From: Monomorium pharaonis
Taxonomy: Eukaryota; Arthropoda; Insecta; Hymenoptera; Formicidae
Direction: 5' to 3'
Assembly (NCBI RefSeq): GCF_013373865.1
Contig: NC_050471.1
Span: forward strand, 14,760,983-14,824,982
Length of the DNA stretch: 64,000 bases
Positions 22,717 through 33,429 of this stretch are shown here, piece after piece; within the stretch, counting starts at the first letter, position 1; every line of letters begins with the position of its first letter. The position numbers and the translations under genes are program-made. The notes beneath the pieces were generated by a model that was not told where the DNA came from, made no database searches, and saw only the letters and a list, made by a program, of their open reading frames with translations.

Positions 22717-23223
22717 CTACGCACTAAACATTAAAACTAAAAAAAGAGATACCACAGTACATTGTTCCGCCTTTTCCGAGCCGGAATCTCCCACCAAAAA
22801 TAAGGAGCGATGCACCAAGGCAGCCATCATATCCTCGGCGTGACCCTGGAAATCGCCCGAAAAATCAGAAAGGTGTTCTTCCAAATTATCAATCATTTCT
22901 GATTCCGCTCCGGCAGGAATAAAAATATTAGGAGCATCCTCAGAATCCCCGATCATCCCCTCAATACCCGCCAAAAAATCGGGATCATCCCAGGGAGCCG
23001 GGGTATCATCCCAAGGAACGGGACCGTCGTCGCACATTGCGAGATGTTCATAGATGGGTAGAGGATCAGCAGGGTCGGAGTATCTTACTTCGTCCAAGAA
23101 AATATATTCCACTTCCTCTAAATCATCGGAAAGAATAACTGTCTCCAAATTATGGAAATCACAAAAAACATCATAACCGTCACTAACATCACTATCGCTC
23201 CAACCACTCTCCTCACTACACAA
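22717..23223 (-). CDS. Antisense acidic ORF downstream of pol (168 aa, unknown)
   Basis: An uninterrupted minus-strand frame lies between the end of pol and the envelope remnant of the plus-strand element. The product is strongly acidic (many Asp/Glu) with repeated WDD turns (VPWDDTPAPWDDPD) and a hydrophobic C-terminus. It has no known domain. Its intactness is notable because every sense gene of the same element is broken. The aligned codons are not obviously low-complexity DNA. It could be a real antisense accessory gene, an exon of another gene, or chance. I cannot assign a function. Confidence 0.35.
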   Translation of the reverse strand: MCSEESGWSDSDVSDGYDVFCDFHNLETVILSDDLEEVEYIFLDEVRYSDPADPLPIYEHLAMCDDGPVPWDDTPAPWDDPDFLAGIEGMIGDSEDAPNIFIPAGAESEMIDNLEEHLSDFSGDFQGHAEDMMAALVHRSLFLVGDSGSEKAEQCTVVSLFLVLMFSA

Positions 23224-23773
23224 GAATTAAAGTCGCGACAAAACATATCGGCGTCAAAAAATTAAGTTCGCGAATCGCAAACGAACCGACGGAAGGCCGA
23301 CAAGAAACTAAAAACTCAGACCGTCTAACAGAAAAAAGACAGGCAGAAGAAAAACGATAGCGAACAAGAAAATGCAACACTAAGCGGCAATAAAATTAGC
23401 ATCAAACGCACGTGCAGCAAAATGGTGATACAATTAAATAAGAAACGCATCGATAAACGATCATATAAGAAATTTTCATTACGCGCAAACAAAAAAAAAT
23501 TTTTTTTACACCAATAAAACTTTAAAAATATATATTTAATAAAAATAATTACAGATTTATAATCTGGACAACGCTAAGTACCGCAGAAGAAACGGAAACG
23601 AAAGCACCATACGAGATAGAAAAATTCACCAATCATCCTGAGATATACTTTGAAAACATAGGAAGACTATATCAAGTAAAATTTTTTTGAAAAATGGTAA
23701 TTAAAATTGACGTCACGTCACTATCAAAATGACTCACGCAACTAGAAAAATACGTGCATAAAACATATGTCAC

Positions 23774-24415
23774 ATGATAGCCGCTATTGGCAAAGAAACA
23801 TGCGAAAATTTGCATGCCGTTATCAAAAAAGGTTTTGAAAGAACCAATAGTTTAATAGAACGAATAAATTCGACTTACGAAATACAAACATTACAAAAAA
23901 GAGGGTTGATCGATGGGATAGGCTCAGTCGCAAAGTCATTGTTCGGTACCATGGATGCAAACGACGAGAAACTCATTAGCGAACAACTGACGATATTACA
24001 TGACGCACAAGAACTAAATAAACATGCAATAAGAAACTAAATTAAAATAATACAAGCTACGATAGCGCATTGACAATAGCGAAAAAACAATTAGACAAAG
24101 CGAAAACGCTCTCGCTACAGACAAACTCAGAACAAAACTTATAGAGGAAGAAAAACAAAGTAACTTGCACGAAAGTTTTATAATAATTAACGCGGTACTA
24201 GCAGACCTAACGCGGAAGACGTGTTAGTATACCTAGCGAACGTAAAAAAAAGGAACGTTGCATCCTCGCCTAACACCCACTAATAAAATAATAGAATCTC
24301 TTAGAGACGCTAGCTCGCAATTGTCTGAAGGGTTCTATTTCTCATTTAGAATAGGAAAAGAAGACTGGTCGACAATAGAAAAATTCGGGAAAATAGGTGT
24401 GTACTGCGACCATGC
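23774..24415 (+). pseudogene. Envelope (baculovirus F-like) fusion protein remnant, truncated
   Basis: Frame 23774-24040 and continuing pieces to about 24415 resemble the F-type envelope protein of errantiviruses and baculoviruses. A basic site (KRG) precedes a hydrophobic Gly-rich segment (LIDGIGSVAKSLFGTMD), the usual position of the fusion peptide after furin cleavage. A heptad-like helix follows, then a segment near 24300-24415. Stops and frame changes occur near 24040 and 24220, and the C-terminal half, including any membrane anchor, is missing. The remnant is not functional. It shows that the parent element was an env-bearing Ty3/gypsy. Confidence 0.72.
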
Positions 24416-25453
24416 ATTTGCTTATGCACGCGTCGCGCATTTCCGCGTAAATAAACACGGCGCAGACTTCCACGCCTGCGCTCGAGCCTGCGCCTGCGCC
24501 TTTGCGCTGTGCCTTTACGCTTTGTCGCGTAGACGAGCCTTTAAAGCGCGAGCGACGCATTTAAAACAATTGCTTTCGACGTTGCCCGACACTCACCGCG
24601 AACAGACAGTTACGAATATTCCCTCGTGTGTATTCTTTGAAGAAATTTCATTCATATTATGTGTGTGGCATAAAAAGAGTATTACATATGTTATGAGCAT
24701 TTCTTTATAGAATATCATTGCTGTAACAATTTTGTGTTATAAAAATTAATGAAAAAATTAATAATAAATAACAAATAAAAATAATTGTTTTATTTTTTTG
24801 GAGATAAGAGTCAAGAACTCTTAATAATTTTGTTTTTTTTATTTTATTAATTTTGAAAATATTTTTGAGTTTTTTTTAGAAAGCGTTTAATACAATATTG
24901 ATTATTGTAAATTTAGTGCCCCTTAGCGTATCTGTAGAGGAGTTATAATTAATTCTCAAAAATGGTTTTTGATAGCATAACTTTATTATGTAAAACTAAA
25001 TTTATAATAAAATAATGTAATAATTTGTAAATAATTTGTAATAAAATAAAAAAATTTGTTTTCATTGTTTTATAGTACTTCTGAAGTCATTTAACTTTTA
25101 CTTAAAAAAATTGTTTCTATCTTTTACAGTTTCGTCGATATTCGCTTTAAAAGAGAAAAACCAATTTTTTTTATGCGGGAGTTTTATCACTTAAACGTGT
25201 GTTTGGGCACTTTTAAAAAATTACGTATCTCTTATTTTCAATTGCTCTAAAACATATTTCAAGCACATTCAAATTGGAGATTTACACTTGAATACGTTCC
25301 CTTGTGGGTGATTTAGCGGGTGAAGTCGTAGATGGTATTTTTTACGAACAGAAATTAGCTCAAGTCGAAAAGAATTTGTGGAAGGAAGAGTTTATCGTCG
25401 ATCGAGTAATAAAGAGTGAAGGACGCGGGAAAATAAATAGATGCTGGGGGTCG
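24416..25453. other. Spacer after truncated env; no gene seen
   Basis: A GC-richer segment (about 24416-24620, with GCCTGCGCC repeats) is followed by AT-rich sequence. No 3' LTR matching 6940-7435 was found. The frame at 24258-24710 is partly env and partly unrelated sequence. Confidence 0.5.
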
Positions 25454-25591
25454 ATTCTGTATTTTTGAAGAAAGTGAAAATATGAAAAGTGAGCAGCATT
25501 GTTTCCACTGATTGGTGTATACTTTTAGAATTAACAATATATACCAATTACTGTTGCTCACTTTTCACATTTTCACTTCTTTAGAAATATA
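25454..25591. repeat. Short palindromic MITE-like repeat
   Basis: Left arm (AAGTGAAAATATGAAAAGTG, GAGCAGCATTG) and right arm (TGTTGCTCACTTTTCAC) are inverted across about 138 bp, with matching outer bases (TCTGTATTTTTGAAG against CTTTAGAAATATAGA). Confidence 0.65.
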
Positions 25592-25629
25592 GAATTAACT
25601 CCATAGTCCTCCATACTAAGCTCACGGCA

Positions 25630-26007
25630 TTGAAACCCAATTCAACGAAAGATTTCTATACGACGGCTTTTATTACACTCGATAGAATTATGTATGGTTT
25701 TTGGACTACTGAACCTTATAGTCTGATACCCGGAATTCCTAATAAAATGTTCACTTATTGCGATATTTGCGAATGTTACATAGCTGGTGATGTGAAGACT
25801 CCTCTTCTTCGAATAGTATTCATCGAATTGAACGCACATAATTACACATACGGCACGAATCAAGTAAGATATTTTTCTCCACATTACATACCATTACGAA
25901 TGAATTTCCGTACGATCGAAATAAATATAAGAGACGAGATCGGAAAAAGAATACTATTTATAGCCGGGACGTTAACGGTGACGTTGCACTTTAGACGTTT
26001 CCAGTAA
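25630..26007 (+). pseudogene. Polinton/Maverick minor capsid (penton-like) remnant
   Basis: A 125-residue plus-strand frame with a C-terminal block YFSPHYIPLRMNFRTIEINI followed by RDEIGKRI and TLTVTLHFRR. This arrangement (aromatic-PxYIPL, I-x-I-x-I, D-x-x-G-x-x-I, VTLHFRR) is what I recognise from the small jelly-roll capsid protein next to the major capsid gene in insect Polintons. The N-terminal part is shifted into another frame. It is followed by two further Polinton-type remnants in the same direction, which supports the call. Family members would form pentons of a Polinton particle; this copy is a fragment. Confidence 0.6.
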
Positions 26008-26099
26008 CTTGGGCGTTAACAAAAAGTAAAATTAATGCGTCATAAATATGATGCTAAGGGAGGAAAAGAAGAAATAATATAATTCAGCAGACAATCGAG

Positions 26100-26640
26100 G
26101 AGGAAAAATACCGCGAATTTTTGGATCGCTATATCAACATGAAATCGAGAACTTTCTCGGCGGATTATTCAGCAAGGCACTTCCTTACTTAAGTAAAGGT
26201 GTACGTGCGATCGGTAAAGAAGCTTTACGTGCTGGTATTAATGTGATAGACGACGTTGAAAATAATACTCCGTTGAAGGAAGCACTCAAAAATCGATTCA
26301 AAGAATCTCAACGAAATCTGAAAAAAAAGCCGAAGAGAAAATTAAAAACCTAATAAAGAGGTCGGGATATAAAATATCAACGAAAAAGCTGGCACTTCAG
26401 TTTCTCTTCGGTAGTCACGCTAGTCGCTTCGTGGCAACAAAGTCAGTATCGTGTAAACGTAGGACGAACAAAAAGAAAGCATCAAAAAGCAGTATGCGGA
26501 GCAAAAAGGCGATAAAAGATTGACGAAGAAAAAAAATTCGTTCAGTAAGTGGCAAAACTAAAAAGTCATCCACTACAAAACGTAGTTGTGCTAGTAAGAA
26601 GCGTGATGTATCCGACCTATTCTCTTAATTCTCGCCAAAA
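26100..26640 (+). pseudogene. Polinton virion-associated small protein remnant
   Basis: Between the two capsid-type remnants. A readable stretch from about 26110 gives FLGGLFSKALPYLSKGVRAI and GKEALRAGINVIDDV, a Gly-rich amphipathic segment followed by a basic Lys/Arg-rich tail (to about 26620). This layout resembles the short basic protein encoded between penton and major capsid genes in Polintons. Frame breaks near 26330 and 26530. Confidence 0.55.
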
Positions 26641-26649
26641 GTCAGTGTG

Positions 26650-27770
26650 AGAAATAAACACGTATTTCCTTCACACTCACTCCAGCGAGTGCTTAAAGAG
26701 CGAAGTCGATCTCTTCTCTTGAACTCCCACAAAAACCAGTATAAAGAGCTCGCAATGGCTTTATTACAAGCCCGTGACATCTCTCGCCGACGACGTGCCC
26801 ATAGAATTCGTCATAAGCGGCCACAGAGAAGATTACTTGGATATCACGCATACCATGTTAAGTATTTGTCAACGCGTAAACTTTACTCCTTTCGCCGGGA
26901 AGAAAAATACGACACCCAGTGCCAGCATACACAAAGTAGGTGCTGCAAATCATTTGTTACATTCCATGTTCAATTAAATCGATGTATATTTTAATCAGAA
27001 ACTCGTGTCGCCTCTAAACAACGCTTACGCGTACCGCGCGTGAATCGAGGCGCTGTTAAACTATGCTTTACTGCAAAATCATCTCATCTAACATGTCTTT
27101 GGATACATCCGGTCTCATGGACACTCACATAGATTTCATGGCCACAAATGCCGCTCTCGTGAGACGCTCGCGTTACATTCAGTCAGGGCAGGCGCTTGAT
27201 CTCATAGATCATCTTCATTGCGACGTTTTTAATCAGAATAAAATTTTAATTAACGGGGTAAAAGTTAGAATAAAACTCGTTCGCTCGAAAAATTTTTTCT
27301 GTCTAATGGAATCTAATTTCACGTCGAAAATTCGTATTTTGACGCTAGTCTACTAGTAAGAAGAGCAAAAATAAGCCCTGGCGTGTTACTTATTTATGCT
27401 AAAATGCTGAGTGAAATCATTGCCAAATATCCTCTCACGAGAGTAGAAGTTAAAACATTTACGTTATACTCGTAGGAGAATCGATAGATAACGTGATCCT
27501 CGAACAACTGCCAAAACGCATAATTGTCGGTTTTGTGTAAATAACGAAGCGTTTAACGGTGATAGAAAATTAAACCCGTTTAATTTCAAAAACTACAATA
27601 TAAATTTCTTTTCGCTATACGTCGACGGTGTACAAGTCCCCAGTAGACCTCTACAGCTGAATTTCTCGAAAGACGAGCCGCTCTACGTTGAAGCCTATTA
27701 TAGGGGAGAGTTGCTGAATGTGAACCGGTTGCCTAAATCGTACTTCATCGATATTTTATATTATTAGTTA
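26650..27770 (+). pseudogene. Polinton major capsid protein (F54H12.2-like) remnant
   Basis: Consecutive blocks in several plus-strand frames match the double jelly-roll major capsid protein of Polinton/Maverick elements, annotated in many animals as F54H12.2-like. They are VPIEFVISGHREDYLDI (about 26794), HLLHSMFN (about 26950), LIDHLHCDVFNQNKILINGV with KVRIKLVRSKNFFCLM (27200-27310), and later RIIVGFV and VDGVQVPSRPLQ-type blocks (to about 27650). Frameshifts and stops break it at least five times. Neighbours at 25630-26640 are other Polinton capsid genes in the expected order. No polymerase or integrase of this element is in the window. Confidence 0.78.
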
Positions 27771-28540
27771 ATATAAGCAACATTTAGTAAAAAAAATATG
27801 AACTAAATGAGAAATGAGTAAGAAAAATTTAACAGGTTACATCTTGTTTTGTGCGTGCTAAAAACATTTTTTTTAATCGGGTACAGCTGATGTAAATTTT
27901 TGATCAATTTATATAGCTGATAATAATGTAATCATGGAATTTTGTTATAAATTATTATTTTTTTGTAAAAGAAGATATATTATAAAATATTTTATATTTA
28001 TTGCATATATTTATTGCATATTATTACATATTTTTAATTATTCTAAAGATTAAATCAATATTTTTATAAAATCGGTCAAGTTTCTTAAATCGTACCATCA
28101 TAAGGTTTCCTATATCATACTGGTACGATTTAGGAACTCATGTTATATACAAGGCGCACGCATTTCTAAATCACATAACCAATATAATAATGCTAATGCG
28201 ACAGATGATTTTGTTGATTATGTGACAGCATAATTTTAAAAATATGTAAGTACTTAATAAAAAATACTTTTTGAATTTATATTATCTGGAATATTATATT
28301 CCAGACAGCACACGAAATCCTATAAATATTTATTTATATTCATTTTATATCCAGAATGTCCATGAATATTATAGAAACACGTACTTAATATCGTATAGGT
28401 TATAATTTCGTCATGTAAATGTCATTGACGGTATTACGTGTTATACGACATTAGATGCTTTTATCCTATATATATTCATAGAATATCGATGCTGTCTAGG
28501 ATTATACGACATAAGAAAAGTTAAAAATAAAATTTATTCA
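27771..28540. other. AT-rich spacer with small inverted repeats
   Basis: No gene. A short imperfect hairpin is visible at about 28083-28137 (TTAAATCGTACCA and TGGTACGATTTAG). Confidence 0.6.
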
Positions 28541-28544
28541 TTTT

Positions 28545-28791
28545 AACTCAGGATGAAAAGAAATGAAAAGAAAGAGAAATCCTGTCCAGGAAAACTACAA
28601 CAGGCGATTGATTCATATCATAAAAAGATGTATGGATTTAATGAGTGCTACAGAAAATTGGAATACAAAACCGACATTTGGAAGACACCATAAAAATGTG
28701 ATTAAAAAGCCTTTATCATCTGTAAGGAAAACTGATGCTTTGCAAAAATTCCCAGATAATATTGAAAATAAACTTGTTCAACATATATTAC
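28545..28791 (+). pseudogene. pogo-like transposase, N-terminal part (split)
   Basis: Beginning of a pogo/Tigger-type (Tc1/mariner superfamily, CENP-B-like) transposase. A basic start is followed by a helix-turn-helix stretch spread over two frames (LQQAIDSYHKKMYGFNE around 28590) and ALQKFPDNIENKLVQHILLE (28737-28796), the typical segment before the DNA-binding CENPB region. At 28791 the gene is cut by a hAT element. It resumes at 32349 with the duplicated TATATTAC. Confidence 0.72.
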
Positions 28792-29168
28792 TAGAGCCCA
28801 GATTAAAGTTCTGAAATCGCGTCGACCGTAGCTAGCTCTCCCCACTTCGACGCGTTCGAGTCGAAAAAGGGCGGGCGGGAGCGCGTGATGGTGGGGAGCG
28901 ATGGCGCGGCACGCGGTGGAACAGGCAGCGTTTCTATGATTAATTACTGAGAAATGCGATAAACAACAATATTTTGTTTTATGTTTTGTTGTTAGATACC
29001 TATCGATGCTAAATACAGCTCGAGATACAATAAAATCGTTTGCTCTGATTGACTTATTCCTTCTGTTATTCAACTCATTTTTCGGGATTGCTTGTGTACT
29101 CTGTGACAAATGTCACTACCACGAATTCCCACCACGCTGCTGAGAGCGTGGGGATCGGTTCCCCGACG

Positions 29169-29393
29169 CACAGTGGGCAATTTTGCTCACTTTTTGAACA
29201 AAAATCTCGCCAAAGCTCAATTCTTCATGAAACTGAATGCATTTTAATGTAGGTTTAACGACAACTAAATTTCCGCAGTTCCTGTCTAAAGTATAAGTTT
29301 TTACAAGTATTTAAAAAAAATGCATTCGGTTTCATGAAGAATTAAGCTTTGGCGAGATTTTTGTCCAAAAAGTGAGCGAAATTGCCCACTGTG
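29169..29393. mobile_element. Transib-type MITE, 225 bp, TSD CGACG
   Basis: Ends CACAGTGGGC and GCCCACTGTG are perfect inverted repeats carrying the Transib/RAG heptamer. The flanks are exact 5-bp duplications CGACG (29164-29168 and 29394-29398), matching the CGNCG-like target of Transib. Arms of about 85 bp surround a short centre. It must have been moved by an active Transib elsewhere. Confidence 0.88.
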
Positions 29394-29398
29394 CGACG

Positions 29399-30130
29399 GG
29401 AGTACTAGACTCTCGGGAGTGGCGTCCGTAGATGCTGAGTTCCGTGTAGCGGGGCGAATGGTCGGCCCCGGGACGTAGTGACATTCGTCACAGAGTACGC
29501 AAGCAATCCCGAAAAATGAGTAACAGAATGGGCTGGTCACTAGACCGCTCTGCCGCCTGGCGCACGCCGGCTTTCGATTTTCTGATTCCCACCGACGAAG
29601 CAGGTCATCAGACCGTTTTGCCGCCTGGCGCATGCCGGCTTTCGGCTTCCTTGATTCTGCCGACGAAGCAGGTCCTTAGACCGTCTCGCCGCTTGGCGCA
29701 CGCCGGCTTTCGACCTCCTGACTTCTGCGCAACCCCGCGACCGCGACCGCGTACCAAGGTGTTGCACATTAGCGTGTTCCCGTCCAACCGACGTAGAACT
29801 AGGCTGTATATATTGTATATATCTCTCCGTAGGCTAAGGAATGCGTTTAGGCTACGTAATGTATTTAGGTTAAGATTTATAATAAAGGTTTGTTAAATTG
29901 ACATCGATGTACGCAAGCTGGTTTCCTCCCTTCTCCCGAATCCTGACAGTCGGCGAATCTGTCCGAGGGAAAGGTGAACCATTACAACTCACTATTACTA
30001 TAAATGTCACATTATTTCTCTATGTTTCTTACGTTTTTTGTTCAACACTATTTCATTCTTTAATTTTGTTACGATATTTTTCTGTACATTGTGTTTACCT
30101 CTGTAAATAACCATGACTGGAAAATGACGA
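29399..30130. other. hAT 5' region: GC-rich repeats and possible first intron
   Basis: Three diverged tandem units (GACCGCTCTGCCGCCTGGCG, each followed by CACGCCGGCTTTC or similar) lie at about 29540-29720. Long frames on both strands here come from these units. A TTTATTTCAG acceptor-like site just before 30141 suggests a 5' noncoding intron. Confidence 0.5.
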
Positions 30131-30140
30131 TTTATTTCAG

Positions 30141-31525
30141 AGAAAGGCCCGGAAATTTTAAAACAATTCGGGGAAAGTATATTTTCTATTAAAAATGATG
30201 CAATGTTTTGTAAAATATGCCGTATCGACATTCATACCACCGAAAAGAATGTTTTTGTTAAACATATAACCTCCAAAAAGCACAAGGAATACATGGAAAG
30301 GCAAAACGAGGCGTGCAATGTCGAGAAAGAAGAAATAATAACGAATCCAATTTCTGCAGATGTATTTAGGAAAGATCTATGTATGGCGATGATTGCGGCA
30401 GATATTCCTTTCTGGAAATTAGAAAATGAGCAATTCCGTGAGTTTCTGGAGAAGTACACAGAAAGAAAGATTCCCTCAGAATCAAGTATGCGAAAACATA
30501 TCTTAAATGAATGTTATACGGATGTTCTAAATGAAATACGCGAAGAAATCGGAGATCATCCAATTTGGATTTCCATCGATGAGACTACTGACGTGTCGGG
30601 TCGTAAAGTTACCAATACTATAATTGGTACTTTACTACCGGATAAGCCTGGAAAAACTTTTTTATTCGATTCCGACGTTTTACAAAAAGCGAATAGCGAG
30701 ACAATTGTAGAACTTTTCAAAAATTCGCTTGATTTATTGTGGCCAGATGGCATAAAATATGAAAAAGTTCTGCTTTTCGTTTCAGACGCCGCTCCATATA
30801 TGTGTTCAGCAGCACGAAAATTGTTGGAGAAATTTCAAAAAATGCTACATCTTACATGTCTTGCACATGGTTTGCATAGAGTTGCCGAAGAAGTAAGGCA
30901 AAATTATGAAACTGTTGATGGATTAATATCTAACATAAAAAAAGTTTTTCTTAAAGCTCCTGCAAGAACCGAAACATTTAAATCAGTCGCGCCTGATTTG
31001 AAATTGTCACCGCAACCAATATTAACACGATGGGGTACATGGCTTAAAGCTGCTATGTATTATTTCGTAAATTTAGAATCAATTTGTTCCATTTTGAAAG
31101 AGATTCCTTCCAGCTGAATCAGTAAAAAAATTAAAAAGTATTTTGTTATCTGAACATTTCAAATCTGATTTAAATTCCATAAATACACATTTTTCTTGTT
31201 TCGTTTCCGCTATAAACAACTTAGAAACTATTGGTCTGTCGCTTTCTGATTCTATATCAGTTATTGAAAACTTAAAATTACACATGCGTAAAATTCCCGA
31301 TGAAGATAGCAAGTATTTACAAGTCAAAAAAAATTCGAAAACGTTCTACAAAAAAATTTAGGATTTTCTACAATGTATACCATTCAACGGATACTGGAAG
31401 GAAAAAAAAGATTATAAAAATCCAGGCTCGATAAAGATGATGCAAAATTTTTCAAATATGCCCCTATCATTTCTTGTGACGTAGAACGGAGTTTTTCATA
31501 GTATAAAAATATCTTGACCAAAAGG
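30141..31525 (+). pseudogene. hAT transposase, nearly complete, 2-3 breaks
   Basis: The main frame 30203-31117 (304 residues, reading upstream to about 30141 behind an acceptor-like AG) begins with a BED/C2H2-like finger (CKICRIDIHTTEK, HITSKKHKEY). The catalytic core follows: WISIDETTDVSGRKV with the first acidic residue, FVSDAAPYM with the second, CLAHGLHRVAEEV, and LTRWGTWLKAAMYY. After a frameshift near 31117 the frame 31143-31361 supplies helices. A last broken segment (about 31440-31520) resembles the C-terminal dimerisation block (APIIS-x-DVERSFS). The fold is of the CGGBP1-related hAT group. The enzyme would cut and join hAT ends; these breaks should abolish it. Confidence 0.82.
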
Positions 31526-32217
31526 CAAAGAAGCTTTAATTTTAACAATAAAAAAAAATATTTTATTGTGTGTTACTTTCACAAACAAAAGAAGTAAGCA
31601 ATAAGAAGTTAATTTTAATTAAAATTATAATTTGTTACAAATACTCTACAGAAATTAAAAATTAAAAATATCGCTTTTACAAATTATTATGTTTTATGTA
31701 ATTTTTTATTGTTTGTACTAATTTGCTTCGTTTTTGTGTCCGTACATTTATATTCAAAATTGCCATTAATTAAAAAAGTATATATTTTCCTATTTTTCTT
31801 TGTTGATTTATTTTTTTTGTAAAAATAGTATATAATATAACATATAACAAAGAGCAAGGTGAAGAAGCAGCTTACGGAGTTTGAAAAACTACATCTAATT
31901 AATTATTGCATAAAATTAAAAGAAATTAAGGAAAATATTGGATTCGTTTTATTTCGTTCGTAATTTTTTTCAGATTTAAATGGAAAAAAAAAAACAACAG
32001 TTAAAGTACAAAAAAATTAATATAAAAAATATAAAAACATAAAAAATATAATTTAAAAAAAATTAAAATAAAAAAGAAAAGGAAAAAAAAAACTTCATTG
32101 ACGGGTTCCTACCTTGACGCGGTAATGGAGCTTACCAATATTATTAAGAGGATCCTTAAGTAAATCAATTGTAAAAGTCATTTCTAAGAGTTTTTCAACT
32201 CCTTAGTTTTCGCTCCT
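31526..32217. other. hAT 3' noncoding region
   Basis: Extremely AT-rich sequence between the transposase and the right GC-rich subterminal repeat. Nothing else seen. Confidence 0.55.
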
Positions 32218-32348
32218 GTCGCTCCCCACCATCACGCGCTCCCGCCCGCCTCTCTTCGACTCGAATGCGTCGAAGTGGGGAGAGCCGTGAGGAACGTGCT
32301 ACGGTCGACTCAAATTTGCCCAACGGCCGTTGGAAAATCCGGGCTATA

Positions 32349-33421
32349 TATATTACATTTAGAAACAGCATTTTTTGGGCTTAATATCACAGACGTGCGA
32401 CGATTGGCTTTCCAAATTGCGGAACGAAATGACATTTCATACAAGTTTAATCACAACACTAAAATGGCAGGTAAAAAAAGGTTTTATTCTTTTATGAAGA
32501 GGCATCTAAGACTATTTGTACATCTATCTGAAAGCACTTCTCCGGCACGAGCTGAAGGATTCAATACAGAAGCTGTAAACTATTTTTTTGACATTCTTGA
32601 AGAGATAATCAGGACAAATAGAATAAATGCTACTACAATATTTAACGTAGATGAAAGTGGATTTTCCACTATACAAAAAAAGTGTACAAAAATACTTGGA
32701 GAAAAAGGAAAAAAAATCGGTCGAATTGTTAGTGGAGAAAGAGGAACAAATACAACAGTTGTTTGTTATACCAGTGCATCAGGAACATTTATTCCATCAA
32801 TGTTTATTTTTAAGAGAAAGCGAATTGTACCTCACTTAGGTTATGGAACACCAGAAGGTAGCATTATCGAAATTGCAAAACAAGAATTTATCAATAGCGA
32901 ATTATTTGTAAAATAATTGCAACATTTTATTAATTTTGTAAAACCAACTACAGATAAAAAAGTTCTTTTATTACTTGATGGTCACACTACACATTCAACA
33001 AACTTAAATGCATTGGAATTGGCCTGTGCTAATGAAATAATTAAGTTGCAACTTCCAGGACATACAACTCATCGACTGCAATCCTTTGATTGTTTTCGTA
33101 GGCGTTTTTGGTCCTATGCAAGTATATTACGATCAAGCACTAGATTAATGGATATCAAACAATGTTGGTCGATGTGTTACACAATTTGACATAGCTCCTA
33201 TAGTAGCAACAGCTTATTATAAAACTGCATCCGTTGGTAATGCAGTTAATGACTTTAAGAGTACTGGGTGTTGGCCAGTAAATAGATTTATTTTTACTGA
33301 TGCAGATTTTATTGCTAGCGATCTTTTAAACAAAGAAAATGAAAATCAAGACAATGAAAATAAAAATCAAGACAAAGAAAATAAAAATAAATTACAAGTT
33401 GCTGAAAAAAAATATTCTTAA
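32349..33421 (+). pseudogene. pogo-like transposase, C-terminal part (DDE_1)
   Basis: After the hAT insertion the gene continues as frame 32275-32916, whose genuine part starts at 32349. It gives ITDVRRLAFQIAERN (CENPB helix), KRFYSFMKRHLRL, then the first catalytic Asp in IFNVDESGFSTI (about 32640). Frame 32917-33189 follows directly after a single TAA, with LLLLDGHTTHSTNLNALELA holding the second Asp and LPGHTTHRLQSFD. A third segment continues to about 33421. Pogo-family transposases cut at TA and are related to Jerky/Tigger proteins. Inactivated by the hAT insertion, the stop at 32914-32916 and a later frameshift near 33070. Confidence 0.85.
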
Positions 33422-33429
33422 TTTATGTT

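Larger units (their letters stand above)
6940..24415 (+). mobile_element. Errantivirus-like Ty3/gypsy element with env, interrupted and decayed
   Basis: Order: 5' LTR (6940-7435), primer site (7440-7450 plus 15795-15808), gag remnant (about 16560-17557 and 19543-19839), protease-linker region, reverse transcriptase, RNase H, integrase (to about 22540), and an F-type envelope remnant (about 23774-24415). Removing the insertions at 7453-15794 and 17558-19542 leaves about 7.1 kb, a normal size for an insect env-bearing gypsy element. It is interrupted by stops and frameshifts in gag, pol and env, and truncated in env with no 3' LTR found. It is an old endogenous retrovirus-like copy that cannot replicate. 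Confidence 0.8.
28792..32348 (+). mobile_element. hAT transposon, 3.56 kb, TSD TATATTAC
   Basis: A perfect 8-bp duplication TATATTAC (28784-28791 and 32349-32356) brackets an element with ends TAGAGCCCAGATT and AATCCGGGCTATA. A 65-70 bp GC-rich subterminal inverted repeat is present (CTCTCCCCACTTCGACGC..., 28835-28900 and 32218-32285). It contains a hAT transposase gene with few breaks and a Transib-type MITE. It lies inside the pogo-like transposase gene, so it is younger than that element. Confidence 0.87.

Noticed and set aside
25355..25561. Minus-strand 68-residue frame
   Set aside because: It overlaps a short palindromic repeat and lacks motifs.
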